Shown in pieces: positions 26,748-34,217 of a stretch of DNA of 64,000 bases. The DNA lies in the NCBI GenBank assembly GCA_910575245.1, contig CAJTEN010000004.1, positions 1 to 64,000 on the forward strand, in the 5' to 3' direction. Under the pieces are notes generated by a model. That model ran no database searches. It was given only the letters and a program-made list of their open reading frames with translations, and was not told the origin of the DNA. The DNA comes from Clostridia bacterium. Its GTDB lineage: Bacteria > Bacillota > Clostridia > Lachnospirales > Lachnospiraceae. Position numbers and translations under genes: made by a program. Each line of letters opens with the position of its first letter. The first letter of the stretch is position 1.

Positions 26748-27047
26748 ATGATGTATGCGATGCATGTAAGAAGCAGAATTATAAGAACGGGTGTACTTTT
26801 AACTGCCGCAGTGATTATATGCGTAACATCCGTTATGAGTGACAGGATGGCAGCAATTGCTGCAAGTGAGATGGAAGACAGTAAGAAAATAGCTATTACT
26901 TTTGATGATGGCCCGCATCCTTATTATACGGAACAGCTTCTGGACGGGTTGAAGGAACGGGGCGTCAAGGCAACTTTTTTTGTGACAGGGATGCATGTGG
27001 AACAATATCCGGATGTGATCAAGCGCATGAGTGAGGAAGGTGATTGA
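26748..27047 (+). pseudogene. polysaccharide deacetylase, N-terminal piece
   Basis: Signal anchor (VRSRIIRTGVLLTAAVIICV) followed by the NodB-fold start KKIAITFDDGPHPYYTEQLL (catalytic Asp and metal-binding Asp) and KATFFVTGMHVEQYPDVIKR. The frame stops at 27045 just after MSEEGD, where the family continues with a GHxIxNHTxSH metal site. That site and the rest of the domain are at 32192-32599, 5.1 kb away. The two pieces together make one complete deacetylase of the peptidoglycan or chitin-oligomer type. Start ATG 26748 follows GGGAAGTGAGG. Confidence 0.85.
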
Positions 27048-27345
27048 GTTATAATAATGACAGAAGAGAAACTTACGGAATCATTAAGCGGCAGTGCGGG
27101 AAATCCGCAGAAAGAGGGAGCGAACCGTATCTTGCGGCGTTCTATAGAATGCCCTCTCCACCCTTACCGTGACGGATTTCTACCGTTCCCTTACTGAGGC
27201 CCTGGGCGGACAGCCCTCCTTCAGGAAGCTCTTTTAACAGCCTTCTATGATGCTGAAATAATCTGCGGATTGGTTTCTCTTTTAATTTGAAGAGCGGCTT
27301 TAATTTCTAAAAACGCCGCAGGATATGATTTTGTGCATAAAAAAA

Positions 27346-27383
27346 CTGCCCAGCAGCTTTTTTTCTTTTCTGCCGCTGGGCAG
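27346..27383 (-). terminator. intrinsic terminator of the ABC operon
   Basis: On the minus strand CTGCCCAGC pairs with GCTGGGCAG around a loop and seven T follow. It lies 22 bases past the lipoprotein stop codon. Confidence 0.8.
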
Positions 27384-27404
27384 ATTTCCTTTTACCGTTT
27401 TAGC

Positions 27405-28250
27405 TTACTTATTCCGCAAAGGGCGCAATTCTTTCAAACTCTCCTGAGCGCCGCACTCCAAAATATAAGGAGCAATCTCTTGGTAAGCCTTTTCTGGCGA
27501 ATCTGCTTTTGAGGGGATATATGTCCACTGTGTCAGAAAGCTGTGAGCATAGTTGCAGTGAATATTCCCAGTATAAATCTGTACCAGAGGATCAGTGATC
27601 CAACTTCCGTCAGCAGATGCACAATCACTCCGATAAGTAAAGTACCTCTGACCATCTTTCACATATATAATGTTCACAGTCAGTTGATCTTCTGTGATGT
27701 CCAGACGTTCTTCCCTACCGGCCATTTTATTGTAATTGTTCTCGGCTTCCACTTTTTCAAAATAAAAGTATTCCCTCCAGGCAGCCAATATTTCCTGCTC
27801 CATATCACGGTACTGGTCCGGCACTAACAGATTCAGCGTCAAATCATCCAGTACAATCTGTTTATCCAATTCCGAACCATCTTCTGTTTCAATAGGATTC
27901 CACTTGAAATATTCACGGCTCACCTGTATAGACATTCCGGCAGGAGCGATCTCAATTGGAGCTTCTGGATTATTCATGGTATATAGGGGCGTACCCTCAT
28001 CATCCACCGTCTGGTAGTTGTATGCGTCCATGACAAACGCACCTGTTTTTTCCTCCAGAAAAGACAATAGTTTCTGGCTGCGCTGTGCGATTTCCAAATA
28101 TTTTGCATCGCTTTCATCTTCTCCGCTGTTATAGATCACTGTGCGGTAAAGGGGTTCTTCCCACTTAGGCTCCGCTGGTTCCTTCCCGGCACAGCCTGCA
28201 AGTACCAGCAGCACAGCCAATAAACCCGCCCACTCCAATATTTTCTTCAT
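27405..28250 (-). CDS. lipoprotein linked to the ABC transporter
   Basis: 281 residues. Lipoprotein signal MKKILEWAGLLAVLLVLAGC with the lipid-modified cysteine at 20, then a mature part of mixed sheet and helix. Notable segments are YRTVIYNSGEDESDAKYLEI, ITEDQLTVNIIYVKDGQRYFTY and IHCNYAHSFLTQWTYI. No family was recognised with certainty. It is the last gene of a three-gene operon (ATPase, permease, lipoprotein), separated from the permease by 57 bases. This suggests an extracellular partner that binds the transporter's substrate or helps signal. Three-gene sets of this form often deal with antimicrobial peptides; that is inference. Confidence 0.65.
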   Translation of the reverse strand: MKKILEWAGLLAVLLVLAGCAGKEPAEPKWEEPLYRTVIYNSGEDESDAKYLEIAQRSQKLLSFLEEKTGAFVMDAYNYQTVDDEGTPLYTMNNPEAPIEIAPAGMSIQVSREYFKWNPIETEDGSELDKQIVLDDLTLNLLVPDQYRDMEQEILAAWREYFYFEKVEAENNYNKMAGREERLDITEDQLTVNIIYVKDGQRYFTYRSDCASADGSWITDPLVQIYTGNIHCNYAHSFLTQWTYIPSKADSPEKAYQEIAPYILECGAQESLKELRPLRNK

Positions 28251-28307
28251 GTTACATCCACTCCTTGTTTGTTAAATGGTTAAATTTCCAGGGAAACCTG
28301 TTTTTCA

Positions 28308-30875
28308 TCACTGCCGCAGCCGCTCAATAATGCTTGCCTTGGCGATTTGGCGGTACAGCAGCGCCGGTATCGCCACAGTCAGGAGGATGAGGAACGGATA
28401 GATCACCAGCATGGGCCACATGACAAATTGATAGGTGAAGAACCAAATTCCACGTGAAATTCCTCTTACGACTACCACAGAAAACAGAATACCGAGGACA
28501 GCCGATGTGATAATCGTTCCCACAGCATAATACAATCCCTCGAAAGAGAGCATACGTTTTAACTGCCTCCCGGTCATACCGATGCTTTGCAGCATGGCAA
28601 ATTCTTTTTTGCGGGTGATAACGCTTGTCAGGACGGAGTTGACAAAGTTTGCGATGCCGATAATTCCGATGATGATACTCAACGCCCCGCCGATGGTAAT
28701 GATAAGGGAAGTGAGGTTGTCAAAGGAGCTGGTATAAGTCGCCTTGGATTCAAAATCCATACTTGGCTCCACACTGTCGATATAGCTGTTCAAAAACTCT
28801 GTCATTACAGCTTCTGTTCCCTCTTTCACATCAAAGGGGAAACTGACCAGATGGGGGTTATCACACAGCGGCAGGAAAATTTCTGTCGGGAGATAGAACC
28901 GGGATTCACCTGTGTTGCGGGTGGTGGCCGTGTTCTCGTTGGCCCGGACTTTTGCCATGATGATAAAGTCATAGCTATCAGTAATGGTGGTGGAAAGTTC
29001 CTCCGCTTTCAGATGGTTGATCCGTACTGTATCCCCCACGCTGATATTGGGGTTCTCTATGACCGTTCCATCATCGTTGCAATCCACGCTCAGAAGAATA
29101 TACTCTCCCGTTTTCAGCTTTTCCAGGTCGATGGTTCCCTCTATGGCTTCCATGCCATTCAACAGAAAATCGTCCGCGCCATACAGCCTTACAAAAGGAT
29201 TTCCGTTCAGGTCTTTGTTATAGCTGAAAAAAGCATTGTGTTCCGTTGAAAACGGTTCTTCCAGCATCCAGGAGGAATAGAGCCTGCCGCCGTCCTCAAA
29301 ACTGCTGTTTTGTCTGACGGCCTCAATGAAGGTATCGGACAGGTCATGTTCGCTTTTTTCAACCTGGTATTGAAAGAAGCCTGCGTTCGAGATCACAAAG
29401 TCTGTATCCATAAATTTTGCAATATACTTGTCAATATCAAAGCCGCTGGACAGTGTGAATACCGTGTTGAACAGCACCAAACTCAATGTCATGGACACAA
29501 TAACCAGCACAGTGCGCCTGCGGTTGCGGCCCAGGTTTGCCAGCGCCATAAAGTGGAGCTTCGCGCCGTGGGTCGATTTTTTGTCCTTGGCCCTGCGCGT
29601 TCCAAACGCCGCTGTATCATTCTCCGTATAGCGAACGGCTTCGATTGCGGAAACTGTACCGGCAATCTTAGCGGGCTTGCGGACGCTGACAAAGACAGTA
29701 AAAAGGGCGAAAGCAGAGGAACCAATAAAGATCAGAGGATTTACCGTTACTTTAATACCGATGTCTGCGGTATAACTCGTTCCGTTCATCAGGAAAGGCA
29801 CTAAGGCCCGGCCAATGAAGAAGCCCACCAGCAGGCCGATGGGAATACCAACCAGGGACAGCCGGAGCGCCTGCCGGTTGATAAGCCGCTTGATCTGCCG
29901 CCTTGTTGTACCCAGCGTTTTTAGCTGTCCGTAGGACTGAATATCCTGAATGACGGAAATCTGGAAAATATTGTAGATAATCAAATACCCTGTTACGACA
30001 ATCAATGCGACGCCAATGATGCCGGAAATCAGCATAGCGGGATTGTCTGTTAATGCGCCGCTCTGATAGGCCGGACTGACACGGGCGATCACATAATTGC
30101 CGTCCCCCTTGCTGCCGCCCATCGTGTCGCAGGTATAGCCGGTTTCGGAAAGCAACTGATGGAGCTGGGCTTCTATATCGCCTGTTCCGCTGAACATCAC
30201 ATAGGCGGAAACAACGCCGGAATAGTCATTGTCCACAGGATAGGTATAGGTTAAAATGTCCGAATGGGCATCCACAAAGGCTTTTGACACGATCAGCCGA
30301 CCGATATTGCTCAAGCTGTCCGTTTCCCAAAAGCCGCAGAGGGTGAAATCAGTGGTATATGACTTCCCCTTTACTTCATAGGTCAGAGAAACAGTTTCCC
30401 CGATCTGCGCCGGTACACCCAGGGCGTCCAGCGTCTTTGTGTCCGCGATGATCTCGTTTTCCGATTCGGGCCGGTGGCCTGTTGTGGGGGTGTAGCGGGC
30501 AAATTCCAGAGCGGTATCATCCATATACCACAGGTCAGACCTCCAACGCTCCAAGCCCGGATTTTTCAGCCGGTAGGACACCGCTTTTGTATAGGCAATA
30601 CGGTCAATCAGAGGACTTCCCGCAATATCGTTGTAAACTTCATCGCTGATATAACTTAAGACCGCCTGCCCCTCGCCTCCGGCCTTACGGATGTTCTGGT
30701 CGTGAACAGTATCCATCAGGCCAGAACCAAGGGTGAAGATTGTGGTAAAGAGTATGGTTGTCAGAACGATTGCGATAATCGCAATGATATTCCTGCTTTT
30801 GCTGGCCTTGAAGTAACGGCCTGACAGTTTTTTGATGATCGTGTCGTTGTTGTTGCCGAATAAAATGTCATTCAT
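28308..30875 (-). CDS. FtsX-type ABC transporter permease, two FtsX domains
   Basis: 855 residues from ATG 30875, which lies within the ATPase stop region (8-base overlap). First helix NIIAIIAIVLTTILFTTIFT after a basic start, then a long external region. The first FtsX domain is at about 280-400 (ISGIIGVALIVVTGYLIIYNIF, QSYGQLKTLGTTRRQIKRLI). A second helix at about 450 (VLVIVSMTLSLVLFNTVF) is followed by a second external region and a C-terminal FtsX domain (EFAMLQSIGMTGRQLKRMLSFEGLYY) with three helices. MacB/BceB-like mechanotransmission permease. Base composition is richer in GC than the deacetylase around it, in keeping with foreign origin. Confidence 0.92.
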   Translation of the reverse strand: MNDILFGNNNDTIIKKLSGRYFKASKSRNIIAIIAIVLTTILFTTIFTLGSGLMDTVHDQNIRKAGGEGQAVLSYISDEVYNDIAGSPLIDRIAYTKAVSYRLKNPGLERWRSDLWYMDDTALEFARYTPTTGHRPESENEIIADTKTLDALGVPAQIGETVSLTYEVKGKSYTTDFTLCGFWETDSLSNIGRLIVSKAFVDAHSDILTYTYPVDNDYSGVVSAYVMFSGTGDIEAQLHQLLSETGYTCDTMGGSKGDGNYVIARVSPAYQSGALTDNPAMLISGIIGVALIVVTGYLIIYNIFQISVIQDIQSYGQLKTLGTTRRQIKRLINRQALRLSLVGIPIGLLVGFFIGRALVPFLMNGTSYTADIGIKVTVNPLIFIGSSAFALFTVFVSVRKPAKIAGTVSAIEAVRYTENDTAAFGTRRAKDKKSTHGAKLHFMALANLGRNRRRTVLVIVSMTLSLVLFNTVFTLSSGFDIDKYIAKFMDTDFVISNAGFFQYQVEKSEHDLSDTFIEAVRQNSSFEDGGRLYSSWMLEEPFSTEHNAFFSYNKDLNGNPFVRLYGADDFLLNGMEAIEGTIDLEKLKTGEYILLSVDCNDDGTVIENPNISVGDTVRINHLKAEELSTTITDSYDFIIMAKVRANENTATTRNTGESRFYLPTEIFLPLCDNPHLVSFPFDVKEGTEAVMTEFLNSYIDSVEPSMDFESKATYTSSFDNLTSLIITIGGALSIIIGIIGIANFVNSVLTSVITRKKEFAMLQSIGMTGRQLKRMLSFEGLYYAVGTIITSAVLGILFSVVVVRGISRGIWFFTYQFVMWPMLVIYPFLILLTVAIPALLYRQIAKASIIERLRQ

Positions 30876-31554
30876 CGTCAGCGCCCCCTTTCTCAAAAAT
30901 CCTGCCGTCCTCAATGCGGATAATACGGTCGGCAAGCTGGGCGATCTCGCTGTTATGGGTTATCATCACAAGCGTCTGATGGAATTTGCTGCTGGTCGCT
31001 TTCAAAAGGCCCAGCACATCGCCGCTCGTCCGGCTGTCCAGATTGCCGGTCGGTTCGTCAGCCAGGACGATGGCAGGCTTAGAAACGAGGGCACGGGCGA
31101 TGGCGACACGCTGCTGCTGTCCTCCGGACAGGTTGTTGGGCATATTGTTCAGCTTATCCTCCAGGGCCAGCAGGTGAACTACTTCGTCCATGAACTTTTT
31201 GTCTACCGTATCGCCGTCCAGTTCCACGGGCAGGACAATATTTTCATAGACATTCAGGACAGGAACAAGGTTGTAGTTCTGGAAGATAAAGCCGATGTTG
31301 CGCCGGCGGAAGATAGTAAGCCGCTCGTCGTTCAGTTCGGCCAGCTCTTTGCCCTTGATCTGAACGCTGCCGGAGGTGGGTACGTCCAGACCGCCCATCA
31401 TGTTCAGCAGAGTGGACTTGCCGCTGCCCGAGGTCCCGACGATGGCAACAAATTCCCCCTGCTCAATAGAGAGGGTCACGCCGTCCAGGGCCTTTGTGAT
31501 GTTCGGCTCCGTTCCATAGTATTTTTTGAGGTCAATTGTTTGCAAAATGCTCAT
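30868..31554 (-). CDS. ABC transporter ATP-binding protein (MacB/LolD type)
   Basis: 228 residues from ATG 31554, with AGGATGG upstream on the minus strand; the open frame extends 17 codons further but without an RBS. Walker [10 protein letters not shown] (about 41), Q loop [17 protein letters not shown], signature [15 protein letters not shown], Walker [14 protein letters not shown] and the switch histidine in [10 protein letters not shown] are all intact. Couples with the downstream FtsX permease. Confidence 0.95.
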   Translation of the reverse strand: MSILQTIDLKKYYGTEPNITKALDGVTLSIEQGEFVAIVGTSGSGKSTLLNMMGGLDVPTSGSVQIKGKELAELNDERLTIFRRRNIGFIFQNYNLVPVLNVYENIVLPVELDGDTVDKKFMDEVVHLLALEDKLNNMPNNLSGGQQQRVAIARALVSKPAIVLADEPTGNLDSRTSGDVLGLLKATSSKFHQTLVMITHNSEIAQLADRIIRIEDGRIFEKGGADDE

Positions 31555-31606
31555 GGTATGCACCATCCTTTCTGTGATGATGCTATCATAACAGCCAATT
31601 CTCACA

Positions 31607-31664
31607 GAAATGTCACGGGCCGCTGGTTTTTCACCCTTGAAATGTCACAATTCTGTGACATTTC
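31607..31664. promoter_or_regulatory. GAAATGTCAC repeats before the ABC operon, likely operator
   Basis: GAAATGTCAC occurs at 31607-31616 and again at 31639-31648, where it is followed by six bases and its inverted partner GTGACATTTC (31655-31664). The first copy is 53 bases from the ATPase start, a position suited to control of the leftward promoter. The palindrome would bind a dimeric regulator not encoded in the island. The same bases can be read as the end of a minus-strand frame (see 31631-31789). Confidence 0.5.
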
Positions 31665-31789
31665 AAAAACCTTTTCAACTTATCCGGATTATATCCTCTT
31701 TGTTCCAGCTTTACACGAAACGCTTCCGCAAAGTCAAGAAGTCTCTCAATTTCGTCCGGCTGGTGTATGTTTTTGGACCATACGAAGTT
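31631..31789 (-). other. possible coding remnant, minus strand
   Basis: An open stretch of 52 codons ending at 31631 reads ...IERLLDFAEAFRVKLEQRGY / NPDKLKRFLKCHRIVTFQG. It has protein-like composition but no start codon and stops upstream, so it looks like the tail of a lost gene of the island. Not recognised. The remainder up to 32191 shows only broken frames. Confidence 0.3.
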
Positions 31790-32191
31790 TTAGAACTTGT
31801 TCCGCTGCTATTGAATAAATTACGCCTATTAAAGTTATCACTGTGCCTCAAAATATTTTTTTCACAATATGCTCTCCATTTAGTATCAGCTCATAAATCC
31901 CGATTTGTTGCTTCAATGATTTCACTATTTTATCATACAGCCCTATCCTTTCTCAATAAAAATTGAATTCATCACTTGACAATGTGGCAAAGAACTTATG
32001 ACACCCTGGATTTCAGATTGCCATTGCCCTGACAGCCGGGGCGTGTAAAGGCGGTGTTTGCCAGCCTTGGGGCAGTATTGCAGAAAGGATTCGGGGCGGG
32101 GAAGTCCTTTTGGTTTGGATGCCCCTATGATAGTATTCTACTTGTCAAACAATTTATATAGGGGATATGAAAAACTTTTTGTGTCATTACC

Positions 32192-32599
32192 TTGACACAA
32201 GCAGGACATCTGATTGGCAATCATACCTACAGCCATATCCAGTTAAGCAGCAGGAACAGCGATACTTTCAGGCAGGAATTGATTCAGACCAATGAGGTAA
32301 TAGAGGGATTGACAGGGCAGGAGGTGCAGTATGTACGGCCTCCTTACGGGACGTGGGATAAGAAGTTCGAGAAGGAGCTGAATATGTTTCCGGTGTTATG
32401 GACGATCGATCCTCTGGACTGGTGCAGTGACAATGTGGCATGCATTGTGCAGAATGTTACTTCCAAGGCGGAAGAGAATTCAATCATTCTGATGCATGAC
32501 GAATACAAGTCTACAGTGACAGCGGCTTTTCAGATCATTGACGAATTGATGGAACAAGGGTACGAGTTCGTAACGGTGGATGAGTTATTGTTTGATTAA
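32192..32599 (+). pseudogene. polysaccharide deacetylase, C-terminal piece
   Basis: Carries the rest of the NodB domain: metal-binding HTYSH (GHLIGNHTYSH), the catalytic-base arginine segment YVRPPYGTWD, the tryptophan barrel IDPLDW and the catalytic histidine in ILMHDEYKSTV. It lacks a start codon of its own apart from TTG 32192 and any signal sequence. It completes the N-terminal piece at 26748-27047; the two encode complementary halves of the active site, so neither can work alone. Confidence 0.85.
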
Positions 32600-32606
32600 G
32601 AGACAC

Positions 32607-32670
32607 CTCGCTGCAGGCGACTTGGAATGGGCGGATTCCGTAACAGGGAAGCCGGAGGCTGGACTGTTGC
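32607..32670 (+). repeat. dispersed hairpin repeat
   Basis: CCTCGCTGCAGGCGACTTGG ... GGGCGGATTCCGTAACAGGG, then GGCTGGACTGTTGC. Same family as the copies at 26285 (reverse), 36586, 41375 and 56769. The following 200 bases to rarA hold no other recognised signal. Confidence 0.7.
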
Positions 32671-32879
32671 ATATATTATTTTGCATGCAAAAGTGGAAGT
32701 TGCGGTTTCGAATGTAAAATGCTATGATAGACAAGTATAAAAAGAGATGAAAATTATCTGAGGCGCCAAAAGATGCCGCCTGAGAATTTGTGCATCCGAT
32801 GGCGGCATGGTTAACAAATATGAAAGAACACCTATAACGATAAGGTACAGCTATAAAATACGAGGTATAGGAACAAGGA

Positions 32880-34217
32880 ATGGATTTATTTGAATATATG
32901 CGGAGTACGAACCAGGAGAAAGAAGCGCCGCTGGCAGCCCGGTTAAGACCGGCCACGCTGGACGAAGTGGTAGGCCAGCAGCATATTATCGGGAAGGATA
33001 AGCTGCTTTACCGTGCGATTAAGGCGGATAAACTGAGTTCGATATTGTTTTACGGGCCGCCGGGCACGGGGAAGACAACCTTGGCCAGAGTGATAGCCAA
33101 TACCACCAGCGCCGAGTTTACGCAGATCAATGCCACGGTTGCCGGTAAGAAGGATATGGAAGAGGTAATTGCCAAGGCTAAGGATCTGAGCGGTATGTAT
33201 GGTAAGAAGACCATACTTTTTATTGATGAGATTCATCGGTTTAATAAAGGACAGCAGGATTATCTGCTGCCCTTTGTGGAAGACGGTACGGTGATCCTGA
33301 TCGGAGCCACCACGGAGAATCCGTATTTCGAAGTGAACGGAGCGCTGATCTCCCGTTCTGTTATATTCGAACTACAGCCCTTATCGGTGGAAGATATTAA
33401 GGATCTGATCAATCGGGCCGTGTATGATAAGGACAAGGGTATGGGCGCTTATGATGCGGTGATCGACGAAGATGCCGTGGATTTTCTGGCGGAATTGTCG
33501 GGCGGAGATGCCAGACATGCCCTGAATGCGGTGGAACTGGGGATTCTGACCACGAACCGCAGTGAGGATGGCAGGATCCATGTGACACTCGAAGTGGCGC
33601 AGGAATGCATCCAGAAACGTGTCCTGCGTTATGACAAGTCGGGAGACAGCCATTATGACACAGTTTCGGCTTTTATCAAGAGTATGCGGGGATCTGATCC
33701 GGATGCGGCCGTCTACTATCTGGGGCGGATGCTGTATGCGGGGGAGAGTGTGGCCTTTATTGCAAGACGCATTATGATATGTGCATCGGAAGATGTGGGG
33801 AATGCGGATCCCATGGCATTATGTGTGGCGGTCAACGCATCCTTGGCGGTGGAGCGGATCGGTATGCCGGAAGCGCAGATCATCCTGGCACAGGCAGCTT
33901 CTTACGTGGCCTGTGCTCCCAAAAGCAACGCAGGATCAAATGCGGTCTTTGAGGCCATGGAGACGGTACGGCAGACAGGGAACCTGCCGATTCCGACGCA
34001 CCTGCAGGATGCCCACTATAAAGGAGCTGCGAAATTGGGAAGAGGAACAGGCTATAAATATGCGCATGATTATCCGAACCATTATGTGGAACAGCAGTAT
34101 CTGCCGTATGAACTAAATGGCAAAGAGTTTTATAAACCTACAGGCAACGGCTATGAAGCAAGAATCAGAGAACACATGAAACGAATAAAGGAAGAAGCTG
34201 CCCATGACATCAAATAA
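32880..34217 (+). CDS. rarA: replication-associated recombination protein A (MgsA/RarA)
   Basis: 445 residues from ATG 32880. AAA+ domain: APLAARLRPATLDEVVGQQH, Walker A GPPGTGKTT (about 59), Walker B ILFIDEIHRFNKGQQD, sensor 1 IGATTENP, sensor 2 GGDARHALNA. The C-terminal tetramerisation part has KSMRGSDPDAAVYYLGRML, GNADP and YKYAHDYPNHYVEQQYLP. RarA acts at stalled replication forks and is related to clamp-loader subunits. Its stop codon is 14 bases inside the next gene, so the two are co-translated. Confidence 0.96.
   Translation: MDLFEYMRSTNQEKEAPLAARLRPATLDEVVGQQHIIGKDKLLYRAIKADKLSSILFYGPPGTGKTTLARVIANTTSAEFTQINATVAGKKDMEEVIAKAKDLSGMYGKKTILFIDEIHRFNKGQQDYLLPFVEDGTVILIGATTENPYFEVNGALISRSVIFELQPLSVEDIKDLINRAVYDKDKGMGAYDAVIDEDAVDFLAELSGGDARHALNAVELGILTTNRSEDGRIHVTLEVAQECIQKRVLRYDKSGDSHYDTVSAFIKSMRGSDPDAAVYYLGRMLYAGESVAFIARRIMICASEDVGNADPMALCVAVNASLAVERIGMPEAQIILAQAASYVACAPKSNAGSNAVFEAMETVRQTGNLPIPTHLQDAHYKGAAKLGRGTGYKYAHDYPNHYVEQQYLPYELNGKEFYKPTGNGYEARIREHMKRIKEEAAHDIK

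Larger units (their letters stand above)
27048..32191. mobile_element. 5.1-kb ABC-transporter island splitting the deacetylase gene
   Basis: Everything between the two deacetylase halves is an insertion: an ABC ATPase, a large FtsX permease and a lipoprotein, all on the minus strand. It also has a long gene-poor right part (31665-32191) and a left part (27048-27340) without a convincing gene. TAATGACA (27055-27062) and TGTCATTA (32182-32189) are inverted near the two borders. TGATTG occurs at both junctions (27041-27046 and 32211-32216). No transposase or recombinase gene was recognised, so how it arrived is open. Confidence 0.6.

Noticed and set aside
27057..27197. 46-codon ATG frame at the left end of the ABC island
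   Set aside because: No convincing RBS, no recognisable protein features; probably chance or a remnant.
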